NCBI RefSeq assembly: GCF_003119195.2
Contig: NZ_CP022260.1
Coordinates: 62,001-126,000 of the forward strand
From: Azospirillum baldaniorum
GTDB lineage: Bacteria; Pseudomonadota; Alphaproteobacteria; Azospirillales; Azospirillaceae
DNA length: 64,000 nt
Direction of reading: 5' to 3'
Part shown: positions 8,540-18,144 of the stretch, piece after piece
Layout of the letters: each line of letters starts with the position of its first letter
Position numbering within the stretch: position 1 is the stretch's first letter
Made by a program: the position numbers and the translations under genes
Notes under the pieces: generated by a model
Seen by the model: the letters and a program-made list of their open reading frames with translations, nothing else
Databases searched by the model: none
What the model was told of the DNA's origin: nothing

Positions 8540-9349
8540 GTGATCGAGATCCGCAACGTCTACAAGAGCTTCGGCAGCACCGAGGTGCTGAAGGACGTCA
8601 GCCTGACCGTGCCGCCGTCGCGCACCACCGTGGTCATCGGCCCGTCCGGGTCGGGCAAGAGCACGCTGCTGCGCTGCTGCAACTGCCTGGAGACCGCCGA
8701 CCGCGGCGAGATCCGCATCAACCACCGGACCATCATCGCCGACGGCAAGCCGCTGCCCGACAAGGAGCTGAACGCGCTCCGCGCCGAGACCGGCATGGTC
8801 TTCCAGTCCTTCAATCTGTTCCCGCACATGACCACGGTGGAGAACGTCATGCGCGCCCCCGTCGTGGTGCGCGGCATGGCCAAGGCCGAGGCGCGGGAGC
8901 TGGCCATGGAGCTGCTGCGCAAGGTGGGGCTGGGCGACAAGGCCGACGTCTACCCGTCGACCCTGTCGGGCGGGCAGAAGCAGCGCGCCGCCATCGCCCG
9001 CGCGCTCGCCATGAAGCCGAAGGTGATGCTGTTCGACGAGCCGACCTCCGCCCTCGACCCCGAACTGGTCGGCGAGGTGCTCCAAGTCATGAAGACGCTG
9101 GCCGAGGAAGGCATGACCATGATGGTGGTGACCCACGAGATGGGCTTCGCCCGCGAGGTCGCCGACACCGTGGTCGTCATGGCCGACGGGCGCATCGTCG
9201 AGTCCGGTTCGCCGGAGCAGATCTTCACCAACCCGACCCAGGAGCGCACCCGCGGCTTCCTGCGCGCGCTGGTGGACGGCCATCTCGCCGGCGCCCGCCC
9301 GCAGCCGGCGGCCGACGACCCGCTGGACACCCTGCCCGGCAACCACTGA
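8540..9349 (+). CDS. Amino-acid ABC transporter ATP-binding protein (GlnQ/HisP family)
   Basis: 269 residues. Walker [10 protein letters not shown] (about 34-42), Q-loop [13 protein letters not shown], signature LSGGQKQR (about 142), Walker [14 protein letters not shown] and H-loop [11 protein letters not shown] are all intact. GTG start 4 bp after the permease stop. It powers uptake with the two preceding genes. The C-terminal 20 residues (Ala/Pro/Asp-rich) extend beyond the usual family end. Confidence 0.94.
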   Translation: MIEIRNVYKSFGSTEVLKDVSLTVPPSRTTVVIGPSGSGKSTLLRCCNCLETADRGEIRINHRTIIADGKPLPDKELNALRAETGMVFQSFNLFPHMTTVENVMRAPVVVRGMAKAEARELAMELLRKVGLGDKADVYPSTLSGGQKQRAAIARALAMKPKVMLFDEPTSALDPELVGEVLQVMKTLAEEGMTMMVVTHEMGFAREVADTVVVMADGRIVESGSPEQIFTNPTQERTRGFLRALVDGHLAGARPQPAADDPLDTLPGNH

Positions 9350-9362
9350 CGCCCCGTCCATC

Positions 9363-10556
9363 TTGCCCCACCCCCATCGGGCGCCCGCCTCGCCGCTCAC
9401 GGTGCTGGCCGCGCTGATCCTCGGCGTCTGCGTCATCCAGGTCGCCAACGGCATCCTGCAGATCCTGCTGCCGCTCCGCCTCGCCGAGGCGGCGGCCCCG
9501 CCGCTGGTCGTCGGGGCGGTGGCGTCGGCCTATTCGGTCGGCTTCGTGCTGGGCTGCTGGGCCGCCCCCTGGATGATCCGGCGGGTGGGCGGGGTGTGGT
9601 CCTTCGCCGCCTTCGGGCTGCTCGCCGCCGCCGCCACGCTGCTGCTGAACCTGCTGCCCGACGCCCAGGCCTGGGTCGGGCTGCGGCTGCTGATGGGGGT
9701 GTCCTATGTCGGGATGCTCACTGTCGCGGAAAGCGGGCTGGCCGTCTTGTCGCCGCCGGGTTCGCGGGGCAGCGTCTTTTCCCTCTACATGATCGCCTGC
9801 AAGGTGGCGGTGATTGGCGGCCAGATGCTGCTCGCCAGCCCGAACCTGTCGGCCCTGTGGCTGACCGTCCTGGCGGCGGGCTGCTACGGCCTGTCGCTGG
9901 TGCCGGTGGCGGCGGTCCGCCCGCCGGCCAGCGCCGCGCCGAAGGGACCGGCGCCCTCGCCCTGGCAGTATGTGCGGCGGGCGCCGGTGGCCTTCGCCGG
10001 CTGCCTGATGGTCGGGCTGTGCAACACCGCGGTCACCGGCATCGGCCCGGCCTGGCTCGCCGGGCTGGCCCTGCCCGCCGCCGGGGTGGCGGTGATCATG
10101 TCGGGAATCCAGGTGGGCAGCGTGGTGCTGCAATGGCCGATCGGCCGCTTTTCCGACGGGCACGACCGGCGGCTGGTGATCTTCGCGGTGTCCGCCGTGG
10201 CGATGGTCGCCGCCTTCCTGATCGCCGCCTTCGCCAACCCGCCCGGCGGGGCGGCCCCGCAGGCCGTCCTGCTCGGCCTGTTCACCCTGTGGGGCAGCGC
10301 CGCTTTGTCGCTCTACGCGATCTGCGTGGCCCACGCCAACGACCATGTGACGGTGGAGGAGACGGTTCCGCTGGCCAGCGCCTTGCTGCTCGCCTGGGCG
10401 TTGGGGGCGGCGCTTGGGCCGCTGCTAGCGACGGCGGCCATGGAATGGTTCGGGCATGACGCGCTGTTCGTCTATGTCGGGGTGGTGTCGGGCGGGCTGA
10501 CCCTGTTCGCCGGCCTGCGCCGTCTCATCAGCGGCCCCTTCCGCTCGGAGCCGTAG
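9363..10556 (+). CDS. Major facilitator superfamily transporter
   Basis: 397 residues with about 12 hydrophobic segments and the short basic loop IRRVGG after the second segment, as in MFS proteins. The central loop (about 200-215) separates two halves. It resembles small YcaD-like permeases, but the substrate is unknown. The start is the TTG at 9363, 13 bp after the ATPase gene; no clear ribosome binding site is visible, so a GTG a little downstream is possible. It may be co-transcribed with the amino-acid transporter. Confidence 0.8.
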   Translation: MPHPHRAPASPLTVLAALILGVCVIQVANGILQILLPLRLAEAAAPPLVVGAVASAYSVGFVLGCWAAPWMIRRVGGVWSFAAFGLLAAAATLLLNLLPDAQAWVGLRLLMGVSYVGMLTVAESGLAVLSPPGSRGSVFSLYMIACKVAVIGGQMLLASPNLSALWLTVLAAGCYGLSLVPVAAVRPPASAAPKGPAPSPWQYVRRAPVAFAGCLMVGLCNTAVTGIGPAWLAGLALPAAGVAVIMSGIQVGSVVLQWPIGRFSDGHDRRLVIFAVSAVAMVAAFLIAAFANPPGGAAPQAVLLGLFTLWGSAALSLYAICVAHANDHVTVEETVPLASALLLAWALGAALGPLLATAAMEWFGHDALFVYVGVVSGGLTLFAGLRRLISGPFRSEP

Positions 10557-10621
10557 GGCTTGGCCGCAGGCGGCCGGGCGGGCTACTGTGTCCCGCCCAG
10601 CAGCCCCCCTCCCCGCGCTCC

Positions 10622-11818
10622 ATGCCCAGCACCACTGACACCCCGACCGACGAGCAGTTCCGGGCGATCCAAGCCATCGACGCCTGGTACGCCGACCCCG
10701 CGGCCCCCCAGATGTTCTGGCTGGCCGGCGAGGCCGGGACCGGCAAGACCAAGACCACCGTCTTCGCGCTGGACCATCTCCAGGATCGCCGCAACCTGGA
10801 GAATTTCGTGGTCGGCGCGCCCACCGGCAAGGCCGCGCAGGTGCTGCGCCGCAAGGGCATCGACCGGGCGGCGACGCTGCATTCCCTGATCTACGCGCCG
10901 CGGCAGGACGACGACACCGGCGAGCTGTTCTTCGCCCGCAAGTCGGAGGGCAAGTTCGCCGAGGCCGACCTGATCGTCTGCGACGAGGGCTCGATGGTCG
11001 GGGACGACGTGGCGGGCGACCTGCTGCGCTCCGGCAAGAAGATCCTGATGATCGCCGACGACTACCAGCTTCCCCCGGTGACCGGCCAGGGCACGCTGAC
11101 CAAGGGCGAGCCGGATTTCCGGCTGGTCGAGCCGCACCGCACGGCGCGGGAGAGTCCGGTGATCCGGCTCGCCCATTTGCTGCGCCGGCAGGAGCTGCCG
11201 CGCCGTTTCGGCACCGCCGGGAACGCCCATGTGCTGCCGCTGAACCGGGTGACCGAGCCGCTGGCCCTGCGGGTGGACACCCAGACCATCTGCGGCACCC
11301 ACCGTGTGCGCACCGACTTCACCCGGCGCATCCGCACCCGCCACGGCTTCGACACGGTGATGCCCCAGGCCGGCGAGCGGGTGATCTGCCGACGCAACGA
11401 CCGCGAGGAGGGGCTGTTCAACGGGATGATCGGCACGCTGACCCGCCCGGCGGTCGAGGGGCGGGGCCGCCAGGACGGGCTGTGGTCGCTCGGCGTCCAT
11501 ATGGAGGATGAGGTGAAGCCCCGCAGCAAGCTGATGGTCCACCCCTGGATGTTCCAGGCCCACTACAGCGGGGAGACCAAGGCGCCGCGGGTGGAGCGCG
11601 ACGTGCAGCAGTTCGATTGGGCCTGGATGATCACCTGCCATTCCGCCCAGGGGTCGGAGTTCCCCTCCGTCACCGTGCTCGACGACTCCGCCGCCTTCCG
11701 CGAGCACAAGTGGCGTTGGCTCTACACCGCCGTCACCCGCTCGCAGGATGAGCTGTTCCTGCTGCTGCGCAACGCCGATCTGGGCGGGAACTGGCGGATG
11801 CCGGACCTCGACGCGTAA
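10622..11818 (+). CDS. Dda/RecD-like ATP-dependent DNA helicase (AAA_30 / UvrD_C_2)
   Basis: 398 residues. Walker A GEAGTGKT (36-43), a VGAPTGKAAQVLRRKG motif Ia, motif II DEGSM (121-125) in place of the usual DExx with following Met, and a C-terminal TCHSAQGSEFPSVTVLDD plus YTAVTRSQDELFLL (motifs V and VI). This is the superfamily 1B pattern of RecD2 and phage Dda, but without the long RecD2 N-terminal domain. It probably unwinds or remodels DNA 5' to 3' (family knowledge). It stands alone between an MFS gene and a repeat element, which may reflect phage ancestry. Confidence 0.82.
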   Translation: MPSTTDTPTDEQFRAIQAIDAWYADPAAPQMFWLAGEAGTGKTKTTVFALDHLQDRRNLENFVVGAPTGKAAQVLRRKGIDRAATLHSLIYAPRQDDDTGELFFARKSEGKFAEADLIVCDEGSMVGDDVAGDLLRSGKKILMIADDYQLPPVTGQGTLTKGEPDFRLVEPHRTARESPVIRLAHLLRRQELPRRFGTAGNAHVLPLNRVTEPLALRVDTQTICGTHRVRTDFTRRIRTRHGFDTVMPQAGERVICRRNDREEGLFNGMIGTLTRPAVEGRGRQDGLWSLGVHMEDEVKPRSKLMVHPWMFQAHYSGETKAPRVERDVQQFDWAWMITCHSAQGSEFPSVTVLDDSAAFREHKWRWLYTAVTRSQDELFLLLRNADLGGNWRMPDLDA

Positions 11819-11827
11819 CGGGGTGAA

Positions 11828-11955
11828 ATAACCCTCTCCCCTCCGGGGAGAGGGTGGCCCGCAGGGCCGGTGAGGGGGGTGCGCGTGGCGGTGCGTTCGG
11901 CAAAAGCGCAACCCCCTGACCCTGACCCTCTCCCCAGAGGGGAGAGGGGATTTCA
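11828..11955. repeat. REP-like intergenic palindromic element, copy B
   Basis: Inverted repeats in the gap between the convergent helicase and ttrA genes. It has outer CCTCTCCCCTCCGGGGAGAGG and CCTCTCCCCAGAGGGGAGAGG hairpins and a core GCGTTCGGCAAAAGCGC related to copies A and D. It could also end transcription from both sides. Confidence 0.85.
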
Positions 11956-11970
11956 AAGGGGATCCATGAC

Positions 11971-14900
11971 TCACGCCGCTGCGGCCACCCGCTCCAGCTT
12001 GGCGGGGAGGCCCTGGCGCACCGCCGTTCCGGCGATGGGATCGACCCAGACCGAGGCGCCCGGACGGGTCGGGTCGTGCAGGCCCAGGTCGTTGATGTTC
12101 ACCCCGGCCCCGATCTCCGGCACCACCGGCTGGCTGCGGCCGCCGATGACGTGCGGCCGCGCGCCGAACTCCTTGTGGCCGAAGCCGTGCTCGACGGCCA
12201 GAACGCCGGGCATCACGCCGTGCCGGACGATGGCGGTCGCCAGCTCCGATCCGCCCGGCGTGGCGATGCGGATGCGGTCTCCGGTGGCGATGCCCAGCCG
12301 CCGCGCGTCTTCCGCGTTGATGCCCACCGGGTTCTCCGGGTGCAGATGGCGCAGGCGGCTGGCCGCGATGGTGTAGGCGCTGACCAGCACCGATTTCGAG
12401 CTGATGAGCTGGAAGGGCCAGTCCTCCGCCGTGTGGACCTGCCGCATCGGCGTGCCGTCGGCGAAGGCCGGGGGCGTCCAGGCGGCGGTTCCGGTCCAGC
12501 GCTTGCCGGTGACACTGCTCTTCGCCGCGCCGACCGCCTCGTTGTAGACCAGCAGCCCGTCCTTGAAGCGGTGGGTGGCCCTGTCGCCCTCGAAGCCCTC
12601 CGCCTGGTTCTGGTAGCGCCCGCCGCGCGCCAGGATGAAGGCGACCTTGCGCCACTCCTCCTCCTTCAGCACCGACTGGAGCGCCGGCAGGACGCGGGCG
12701 ACGCCGGACAGGGCGATGTCCTCGTCCGTGGCGTCGGGCACCGGCTGCTTGCCCAGCCACGCGATGTTGGCGCCGCCGCGCAGGTACCAGTCCTCGGCCC
12801 GTTCCAGCGGGTGGGTGTTGCCGTCCATGTCGGCGATGGCGTCCGGGCCGAAGCCGGGCAGGCCCAGCCGCTTCGCCAGCGCGATCAGGAAGGTCTCCAT
12901 CTGGACGTGCCGACCCTCTGGCAGCGGCTCGGTGCGCGGCGTCACCACCGGCCAGCGCGCCGTCGAGGTCTTGGTCGGCACGCCCGCCCAGGGGGACGCC
13001 CAACCCCAGGTCTCGTACAGCACGGTGTCGGGGATGATGTAGTCGGCGAAGGCCGTGGTTTCGTTGATGAAGGGGTCGATGGCGACGATCAGCGGCAGCG
13101 CCTTGGGGTCGCGCAGCTTCGCCTCAACCTGGGCGCGGACGCCGGGGATGCCGTAGACCGGGTTGCTGTTCCACAGGAACAGGGCCTTCAGCGGGTACGG
13201 GTAGCCGTCCACCACGCCGCTGGTCAGATACTCGGTGGTGAGCTGCGGCGCGTTGGGGTACCAGGGCGCCTTGGCCGGATAGGGCTTGCCGGCCTCCTTC
13301 TTCGCCTTGAACTCGCTGGATTTCTCATAGGGGACGGGGCGGCTGATGGCGGTGCCGGAGGGCTTTACCTGCCCGGGGAAGCTCGCCAGCTTGTAGCGCG
13401 GGCCGTCCTGCTCATCCGGGAAGCGCCCGCCGCCGAAGATGGTGCCGCCCTTCCAGTTCAGGTTGCCGATCAGCGTGTTCAGCGTGACCACGCCAAAGGC
13501 GTTGTAGAAGCCGTTGCCGGCCATCATGCCGCCGTGGGTGTTGGCGGCCGCCTTCTTGCCGTGGCTGGTGAACTCCCGTGCCAGACCGGCGATGACGTCG
13601 GCGGGGATGCCGCAGGCGTCGGCGTAGCCGGCGAGGTCGAGCCGCATCGCCTGCTCGCGCAGCAAAGTCAGGCTGGTCTTCACCGCAACGTCGCCCGCCG
13701 GGGTCGCCACCGTCCCGCCGTGGAACAGCATGGCCGGTCCCGTCAGGGCGTCATGGGCCACCGGCGTGCCGGCGGGGTCGAGCACGACGAAGGCGTCCTT
13801 GGCGCCGTAGCGCTCCTTCTCGTCCAGCGTCACCCAGCCGAGGTCGGAGGCGCGCAGCATCCGCCCGTCGCGCGGGTGGCCCGCCTGCTGGATCACCAGA
13901 TGGGTGGCGTTGCACCAGCCGGCCTCGCCCGCCGCCTCCGCCGCCTTGCCGTTGGGCTGGGAGAGATAGTTGGCGTCGATGCGCCCGTTCTCGAACATCC
14001 AGCGCATTATGCCCATGACCAGGGCGCCGTCGGTGCCCGGCCGGATGGGAATCCAGTTGGACCGCTCCGCCGCCGCGCGGTTGTCGGCGTTGGTCAGCAC
14101 CGGGTCAACGACGACGTAGTTCAGAACGCCGTCCGTCCGCCCCTTGGCGAGCAGCATGGCCTGCCGCTTGAACGGGTTGCCGGCGTTGGACGGGGCGGTG
14201 CCGATGAACAGCACGAACTCGGCGTTCTGCAGGTCCGGCTTGGCGTGCGGCATCTTCTTGGCGTCGCCGAACACCGCCCCGGAGCCGGAGCGGTAGGCGC
14301 CGCCGCAGTAGGAGCCGTGGCCGACGAAATTGATCGTCCCCAGCGCTTGGTTGAAAAAGCGCCGCACGAAGGGCTCCCGCCCGTCGTTGACCGACGACAG
14401 CAGGGCCACCTGATTGACTCTCGGCCCCAATTCGGGGGCGGCCGGATCGATGGGCGTCTTCAGGTCGCGCAAGCTGCGCAGGCCGGGCACCGGGCCTTCG
14501 CCGAACAGGTCGCCGCCTTCCGCGATCTCCTCGACCAGCCGGTCGAAGGCGATCGGTTCCCACCGGCCGGAGCCGCGCGGGCCGACGCGCTTCATCGGCG
14601 TGGCGACGCGGAAGGGCGAGGTCAGCATCTCCAGCGCCGCGTTGCCCCGGCCGCAGGCGGTCGAGCGGCCCTTCAGCCCCTTCTCGTCCAGCCGTGACAG
14701 GGACTTGAAGCTCTCCCTGATCGGCGTGCCGTAGGGCAGGAAGGGATCGGTGGACAGCGGGCTGTAGGGGTTGCCGGCGACGCGCAGCACCTTGTTCTTC
14801 TCCACGTCCACCCGGACGCGGACTCCACACAGGGTGGTGCAGCCGAGGCAGGCGACGTTGGCGACGATCTGGCCCGGCGTCGGGGTGAGGTCGCCGGTCG

Positions 14901-15078
14901 CCGGATCGACGCGGAATTCGGGGGCCGGGGCGTTGCCGGAGATGGCGTGGTCGGGCTTGTCCCCGGCCCAGGCGCCCTTTACGAGCTTGCGCCCGGTGTC
15001 GGAGAAGCCACCCGCGAAGGCGGCAAGCGCGCCGCCCGCGGCGCTGGTCTTCAGGAGAAGGCGACGGGAAATCGACAT
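11971..15078 (-). CDS. ttrA: Tetrathionate reductase-like molybdopterin catalytic subunit (TtrA family)
   Basis: 1035 residues, the usual length for TtrA. A twin-arginine signal (SRRLLLK, residues 4-10) sends it to the periplasm folded. A [4Fe-4S] site is formed by Cys77, Cys80, Cys84 and Cys142. Cys258 in HGSYCGGAYRS is the likely molybdenum ligand. The C-terminal molydop-binding domain (LISSKSVLVSAYTIAASRLRHLHPENPVGIN) is present. Family members reduce tetrathionate to thiosulfate; a related sulfur or arsenic oxyanion cannot be excluded. The order B-C-A equals Salmonella ttrBCA. The ATG at 15078 has GGAG upstream; the open frame continues upstream only as a shadow of ttrC. Confidence 0.82.
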   Translation of the reverse strand: MSISRRLLLKTSAAGGALAAFAGGFSDTGRKLVKGAWAGDKPDHAISGNAPAPEFRVDPATGDLTPTPGQIVANVACLGCTTLCGVRVRVDVEKNKVLRVAGNPYSPLSTDPFLPYGTPIRESFKSLSRLDEKGLKGRSTACGRGNAALEMLTSPFRVATPMKRVGPRGSGRWEPIAFDRLVEEIAEGGDLFGEGPVPGLRSLRDLKTPIDPAAPELGPRVNQVALLSSVNDGREPFVRRFFNQALGTINFVGHGSYCGGAYRSGSGAVFGDAKKMPHAKPDLQNAEFVLFIGTAPSNAGNPFKRQAMLLAKGRTDGVLNYVVVDPVLTNADNRAAAERSNWIPIRPGTDGALVMGIMRWMFENGRIDANYLSQPNGKAAEAAGEAGWCNATHLVIQQAGHPRDGRMLRASDLGWVTLDEKERYGAKDAFVVLDPAGTPVAHDALTGPAMLFHGGTVATPAGDVAVKTSLTLLREQAMRLDLAGYADACGIPADVIAGLAREFTSHGKKAAANTHGGMMAGNGFYNAFGVVTLNTLIGNLNWKGGTIFGGGRFPDEQDGPRYKLASFPGQVKPSGTAISRPVPYEKSSEFKAKKEAGKPYPAKAPWYPNAPQLTTEYLTSGVVDGYPYPLKALFLWNSNPVYGIPGVRAQVEAKLRDPKALPLIVAIDPFINETTAFADYIIPDTVLYETWGWASPWAGVPTKTSTARWPVVTPRTEPLPEGRHVQMETFLIALAKRLGLPGFGPDAIADMDGNTHPLERAEDWYLRGGANIAWLGKQPVPDATDEDIALSGVARVLPALQSVLKEEEWRKVAFILARGGRYQNQAEGFEGDRATHRFKDGLLVYNEAVGAAKSSVTGKRWTGTAAWTPPAFADGTPMRQVHTAEDWPFQLISSKSVLVSAYTIAASRLRHLHPENPVGINAEDARRLGIATGDRIRIATPGGSELATAIVRHGVMPGVLAVEHGFGHKEFGARPHVIGGRSQPVVPEIGAGVNINDLGLHDPTRPGASVWVDPIAGTAVRQGLPAKLERVAAAA

Positions 15079-15092
15079 GATGGGTGCTCCGT

Positions 15093-16226
15093 TCACTCGG
15101 CGGCGGCCACGGTTCCGGCGGGCGCCTGGGGGGCGCGGGCCGGAGCGGGCGCCGGGCGGCGCGGGGAAGGCAGGATGGCGGTGAGGGCGATCAGCAGGAA
15201 CAGCCAGAGTCCCGCCGTGCCGACGATCCCCAGCAGCCCCTCCGGACCGGCGGGAAGCGCGTAGTCGTAGAAGCCGGCGCCGGTCTTCGGCACGGTCTGG
15301 CCGCCGATGAACACGGTCCAGCGGAACATCCAGGCGCCGTGCAGGGCGATCAGCCCGGTCAGCAGCCCCGTCCCGGCGGGCTTGGCGACCGCGATGGCGA
15401 AGGGCAGCGCGGTGGCGGCGACGGCCCAGACGGCGGTGACGCGCCACGCCTCCGACCCGGCGACGCTGCCCAGCGCCTCCGCGTGGGTGGCGTCCAGCCC
15501 GAACAGGCCCAGAGCCAGCCACAACGTGCCGACCAGCATGACGCCGCCCAGGACGCCGGCGAGCAGCCGGTTCGCCCGCACCTCCACCGCGCGGTCGTTG
15601 CCGGCGGCGAAGCGGTTCAGCACCAGCACCAGACCGGCGGCGCCGGCCAGCGCGGTCATCAGGAACTGCACGGGTAGGAAGGGCGTGTGCCACAGCGGGC
15701 GCGCCTTGACCACCGCGACCTCCGCCCCGGTGTAGAGGGCGACGAGAAGCGCGCCCACCAGGGCGAACAGGCCGGCGGCGCGGATCAGCGCGTCGTTGCG
15801 CCCACCGTTCAGCGCGGCCAGCCGGTAGAGCGCGGCCAAGCGGCTGTCCACCCGGCCATGCGCCTGCAACTCCTCGCGGAAGCAGGCCCAGCCGTAGACC
15901 AGCAGGCCGGTGACGTAGAGGGGGATGAAGACCGACCCCCACCACATCCAGGAGGTCGGGCGCAGCACGACGTAGAAGTGCCAGAAGCGGCCGGGCTGGT
16001 GGAGGTCCGACAGCAGCGCCACCGGGGCGGCCAGCCCGCAGGTCAGCGCCACCAGCAGGGCGACGCGCCCGAGCGCGCGCCAGTCCTCCCGGGCGAAGGC
16101 GTAGCCGGGCAGGCTGAGCAGCAGGCCGCCGACCGACAGGCCGATCAGGAAGAAATACTGAACGGCCCAGGGAAGCCACGCGACCTCGCGGGTCACGTTG
16201 ATGACCTCGACGATGTGGTTGTCCAT
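15093..16226 (-). CDS. ttrC: NrfD/PsrC/TtrC-type quinol-oxidizing membrane subunit
   Basis: 377 residues with about nine membrane segments. It begins with VTREVAWLPWAVQYFFLIGLSVGG and carries the conserved SDLHQPGRFWHF loop of the NrfD family. It should take electrons from quinol and pass them to TtrB. The ATG at 16226 shares a base with the ttrB stop (TGATG), so translation is coupled. The C terminus is Pro/Ala/Arg-rich. It ends 14 bp before ttrA. Confidence 0.85.
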   Translation of the reverse strand: MDNHIVEVINVTREVAWLPWAVQYFFLIGLSVGGLLLSLPGYAFAREDWRALGRVALLVALTCGLAAPVALLSDLHQPGRFWHFYVVLRPTSWMWWGSVFIPLYVTGLLVYGWACFREELQAHGRVDSRLAALYRLAALNGGRNDALIRAAGLFALVGALLVALYTGAEVAVVKARPLWHTPFLPVQFLMTALAGAAGLVLVLNRFAAGNDRAVEVRANRLLAGVLGGVMLVGTLWLALGLFGLDATHAEALGSVAGSEAWRVTAVWAVAATALPFAIAVAKPAGTGLLTGLIALHGAWMFRWTVFIGGQTVPKTGAGFYDYALPAGPEGLLGIVGTAGLWLFLLIALTAILPSPRRPAPAPARAPQAPAGTVAAAE

Positions 16227-16978
16227 CACGCGTGCTCCTTTTGGGCGTGGGTCTCGCGGCTGGGCCGCCAGAGCGTCGGCGTGCCGTCGACCTTCCCTTG
16301 GAATCGGGGATCGAGGCCGAGGTAGAAGACGCGCGGCTGAGTCCCCTGCTCAGGCTTCAGCACCTTGGGGTTCTCCTCGCGGACCAGGGTGGCGACGGCG
16401 CTGTCCGGATCGTTCAGGTCACCGAAGATGCGAGCGCCGCCGACGCAGGTCTCCACGCAGGCGGGCAGCAGGCCGGCCTCCACGCGGTGGACGCAGAAGG
16501 TGCATTTGTCGGCGGTCTGGGTCTCGTGGTTGATGAAGCGCGCGTCGTAGGGGCAGGCCTGGACGCAATAGGCGCAGCCGACGCAGACGGTGTTGTCCAC
16601 CACGACGATGCCGTCCCGGCGCTGGAAGGTCGCGCCGGTCGGACAGACGGGGATGCAGGGCGGGTCCTCGCAATGGTTGCACAGGCGCGGCAGCATGTAG
16701 CTGCCGGCCTTGCCCTGCTCGGTCACCTCGTAGGTGGAGACGATGGTGCGGAAGCTGTTTTCCGGAACGTCGTTCTCCATGATGCAGGCGACTGTGCAGG
16801 CTTGGCAGCCCACGCATTTGCGCACGTCCACCACCATCGCCCAGCGGTGCGCCGGATTGCCGTCGCGGCGGAGCGGTGCAGCGCTGGGGGCTGCGGCGGC
16901 GGGCATCGCGGCCACCGTCGCGGCGCCGATGGTCGCGGCGCCGGCGCCGAGGCAGAAGTTGCGCCTTGATCGGTCCAT
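16226..16978 (-). CDS. ttrB: Four-cluster ferredoxin-type electron transfer subunit (TtrB family)
   Basis: 250 residues. Sixteen cysteines in four groups (55/58/61/65, 100/103/108/112, 132/135/138/142, 159/162/174/178) bind four [4Fe-4S] clusters. A Tat-like signal SRRNFCLGAG opens the protein. It relays electrons from TtrC to TtrA. First gene of ttrBCA. The adjacent upstream gap and its neighbours hold no ttrRS two-component genes, so regulation must come from elsewhere. Confidence 0.88.
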   Translation of the reverse strand: MDRSRRNFCLGAGAATIGAATVAAMPAAAAPSAAPLRRDGNPAHRWAMVVDVRKCVGCQACTVACIMENDVPENSFRTIVSTYEVTEQGKAGSYMLPRLCNHCEDPPCIPVCPTGATFQRRDGIVVVDNTVCVGCAYCVQACPYDARFINHETQTADKCTFCVHRVEAGLLPACVETCVGGARIFGDLNDPDSAVATLVREENPKVLKPEQGTQPRVFYLGLDPRFQGKVDGTPTLWRPSRETHAQKEHA

Positions 16979-17146
16979 GGCTGGCCTCTTCGCACCTGAT
17001 TCCTTCGGCCGCGACGAACCGCGGCCCTACGGTGCGAAGGGTACCGGCGCCCTGCCCCCACTCCCATTGGGGGCATCCCTACACTTCTTAGGGTAAACCC
17101 CAGTGACGACATGCCGCAGGGGGCGGACCACAGTGTCCGGCGTGGA

Positions 17147-18037
17147 TCAGCCCTTGAGCGCGTCGGCCACCGCCCGCGCCACGCCGGCGTGGATGGCGTC
17201 CCGTTCCTTGAAGGCGTCGGGCGTTTCGGTCAGGTAGCTGGTAATCAGCAGCGGCGCCCTCCCCTCCGGCCAGACGATGCCGATGTCGTTGGCCGTCCCG
17301 CGCACGCCGGTGCCGGTCTTGTCGCCGACGCGCCAGCCCTTCGGCAGGCCGGCGCGCAGCCGCTTGTCGCCGGTCCGGTTGGCGACCATCCAGGCGATGA
17401 GCTGCTCGCGCGATGCCGGGGTCAGCGCGTCGCCCAGCATCAGCCGCTCCATGCTGTGGACCATCGCCGCGGGCGTGGTGGTGTCGCGCGGGTCGCCGGG
17501 AATGGCGCTGTTCAGGGACGGCTCGTTGCGGTCCAGCCGGGTCTTTTGGTCGCCCAGCGTGCGCAGGAAGGCGGTCAGCCCGGCGGGGTCGCCCACCGCC
17601 GGCAGCAGCAGGTTCGCCGCCACATTGTCGCTGAGCGTCATCGTCGCCTCGCACAGTTCGGCCACCGTCGGGGGTGGGCCGTCGAGGCGGGTTTCGGCGA
17701 AGGGGGCGTATGGGACCATGTCCGCCTTGGTCACCGGGATGCGCCGGTCCAGCCGCTCGCGTCCCTCGTCCACCCGCTTCAGGACGGCGCCAGCCAAAAG
17801 AAATTTGAAGGTGCTGCACATCGGGAAGCGCTCGTCCGCGCGATGCCCGAAGCGCTGCCCGGTGCCGGTGTCGAGCACCGCCACGCCGAGCCGCCCGCCG
17901 CTGCGCTTTTCCAGCGAGGCGATCGCGTCGGCCAGCCGCTTGTCCCCGAAGTTCCTGGGTTTCTCCGCCCTCACGCGGGTCGCCGCCAGCACCGTCATGC
18001 CGCCCGCCGCGGCCAGGAAAGCCCGCCGTCCGATCAT
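17147..18037 (-). CDS. Class A beta-lactamase
   Basis: 296 residues. All class A motifs are present: SxxK as CSTFK (catalytic Ser75, Lys78), SDN at 136-138, ExxLN as EPSLN (Glu172 to Asn176), and KTG at 240-242. The N terminus MIGRRAFLAAAGG is a Tat-like signal, so it acts in the periplasm. A Cys precedes the catalytic Ser (Ambler 69), as in some carbapenemases, but Gly occupies the position of their partner Cys238, so no such disulfide is expected. It hydrolyses beta-lactams; spectrum cannot be read from sequence. It is divergent from an AmpR-like regulator. Confidence 0.93.
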   Translation of the reverse strand: MIGRRAFLAAAGGMTVLAATRVRAEKPRNFGDKRLADAIASLEKRSGGRLGVAVLDTGTGQRFGHRADERFPMCSTFKFLLAGAVLKRVDEGRERLDRRIPVTKADMVPYAPFAETRLDGPPPTVAELCEATMTLSDNVAANLLLPAVGDPAGLTAFLRTLGDQKTRLDRNEPSLNSAIPGDPRDTTTPAAMVHSMERLMLGDALTPASREQLIAWMVANRTGDKRLRAGLPKGWRVGDKTGTGVRGTANDIGIVWPEGRAPLLITSYLTETPDAFKERDAIHAGVARAVADALKG

Positions 18038-18106
18038 CGTGTCCTCGTCTCATGCCGTGTCGATGGGCGGACGATAAAAAGCTCCTGGCGCTCGAACAAA
18101 CGATGA

Positions 18107-18134
18107 TAGTTTTCACAAGCCACAAGAAAAACTA
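18107..18134. promoter_or_regulatory. Candidate LysR/AmpR operator between bla and its regulator
   Basis: Inverted repeat TAGTTTTC - 11 bp - GAAAAACTA, AT-rich in a GC-rich gap, in the 107 bp between divergent bla and lysR genes. It ends 10 bp before the regulator start. The position fits the shared operator of ampR-ampC pairs. Confidence 0.6.
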
Positions 18135-18144
18135 ATGGCTCTTC

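Noticed and set aside
10622-11818. Helicase as part of a defence island or prophage
   Set aside because: The Dda-like domain layout hints at phage origin, but neighbours are metabolic genes and no phage or defence genes are adjacent.
15079-16179. Upstream extension of the ttrA frame to a 1402-residue protein
   Set aside because: The added 367 codons run through ttrC in another frame. The Tat signal of TtrA begins at 15078.
17147-18037. Carbapenemase-type disulfide in the beta-lactamase
   Set aside because: The Cys before the catalytic Ser is present, but the partner position after KTGT is Gly, so the disulfide cannot form.
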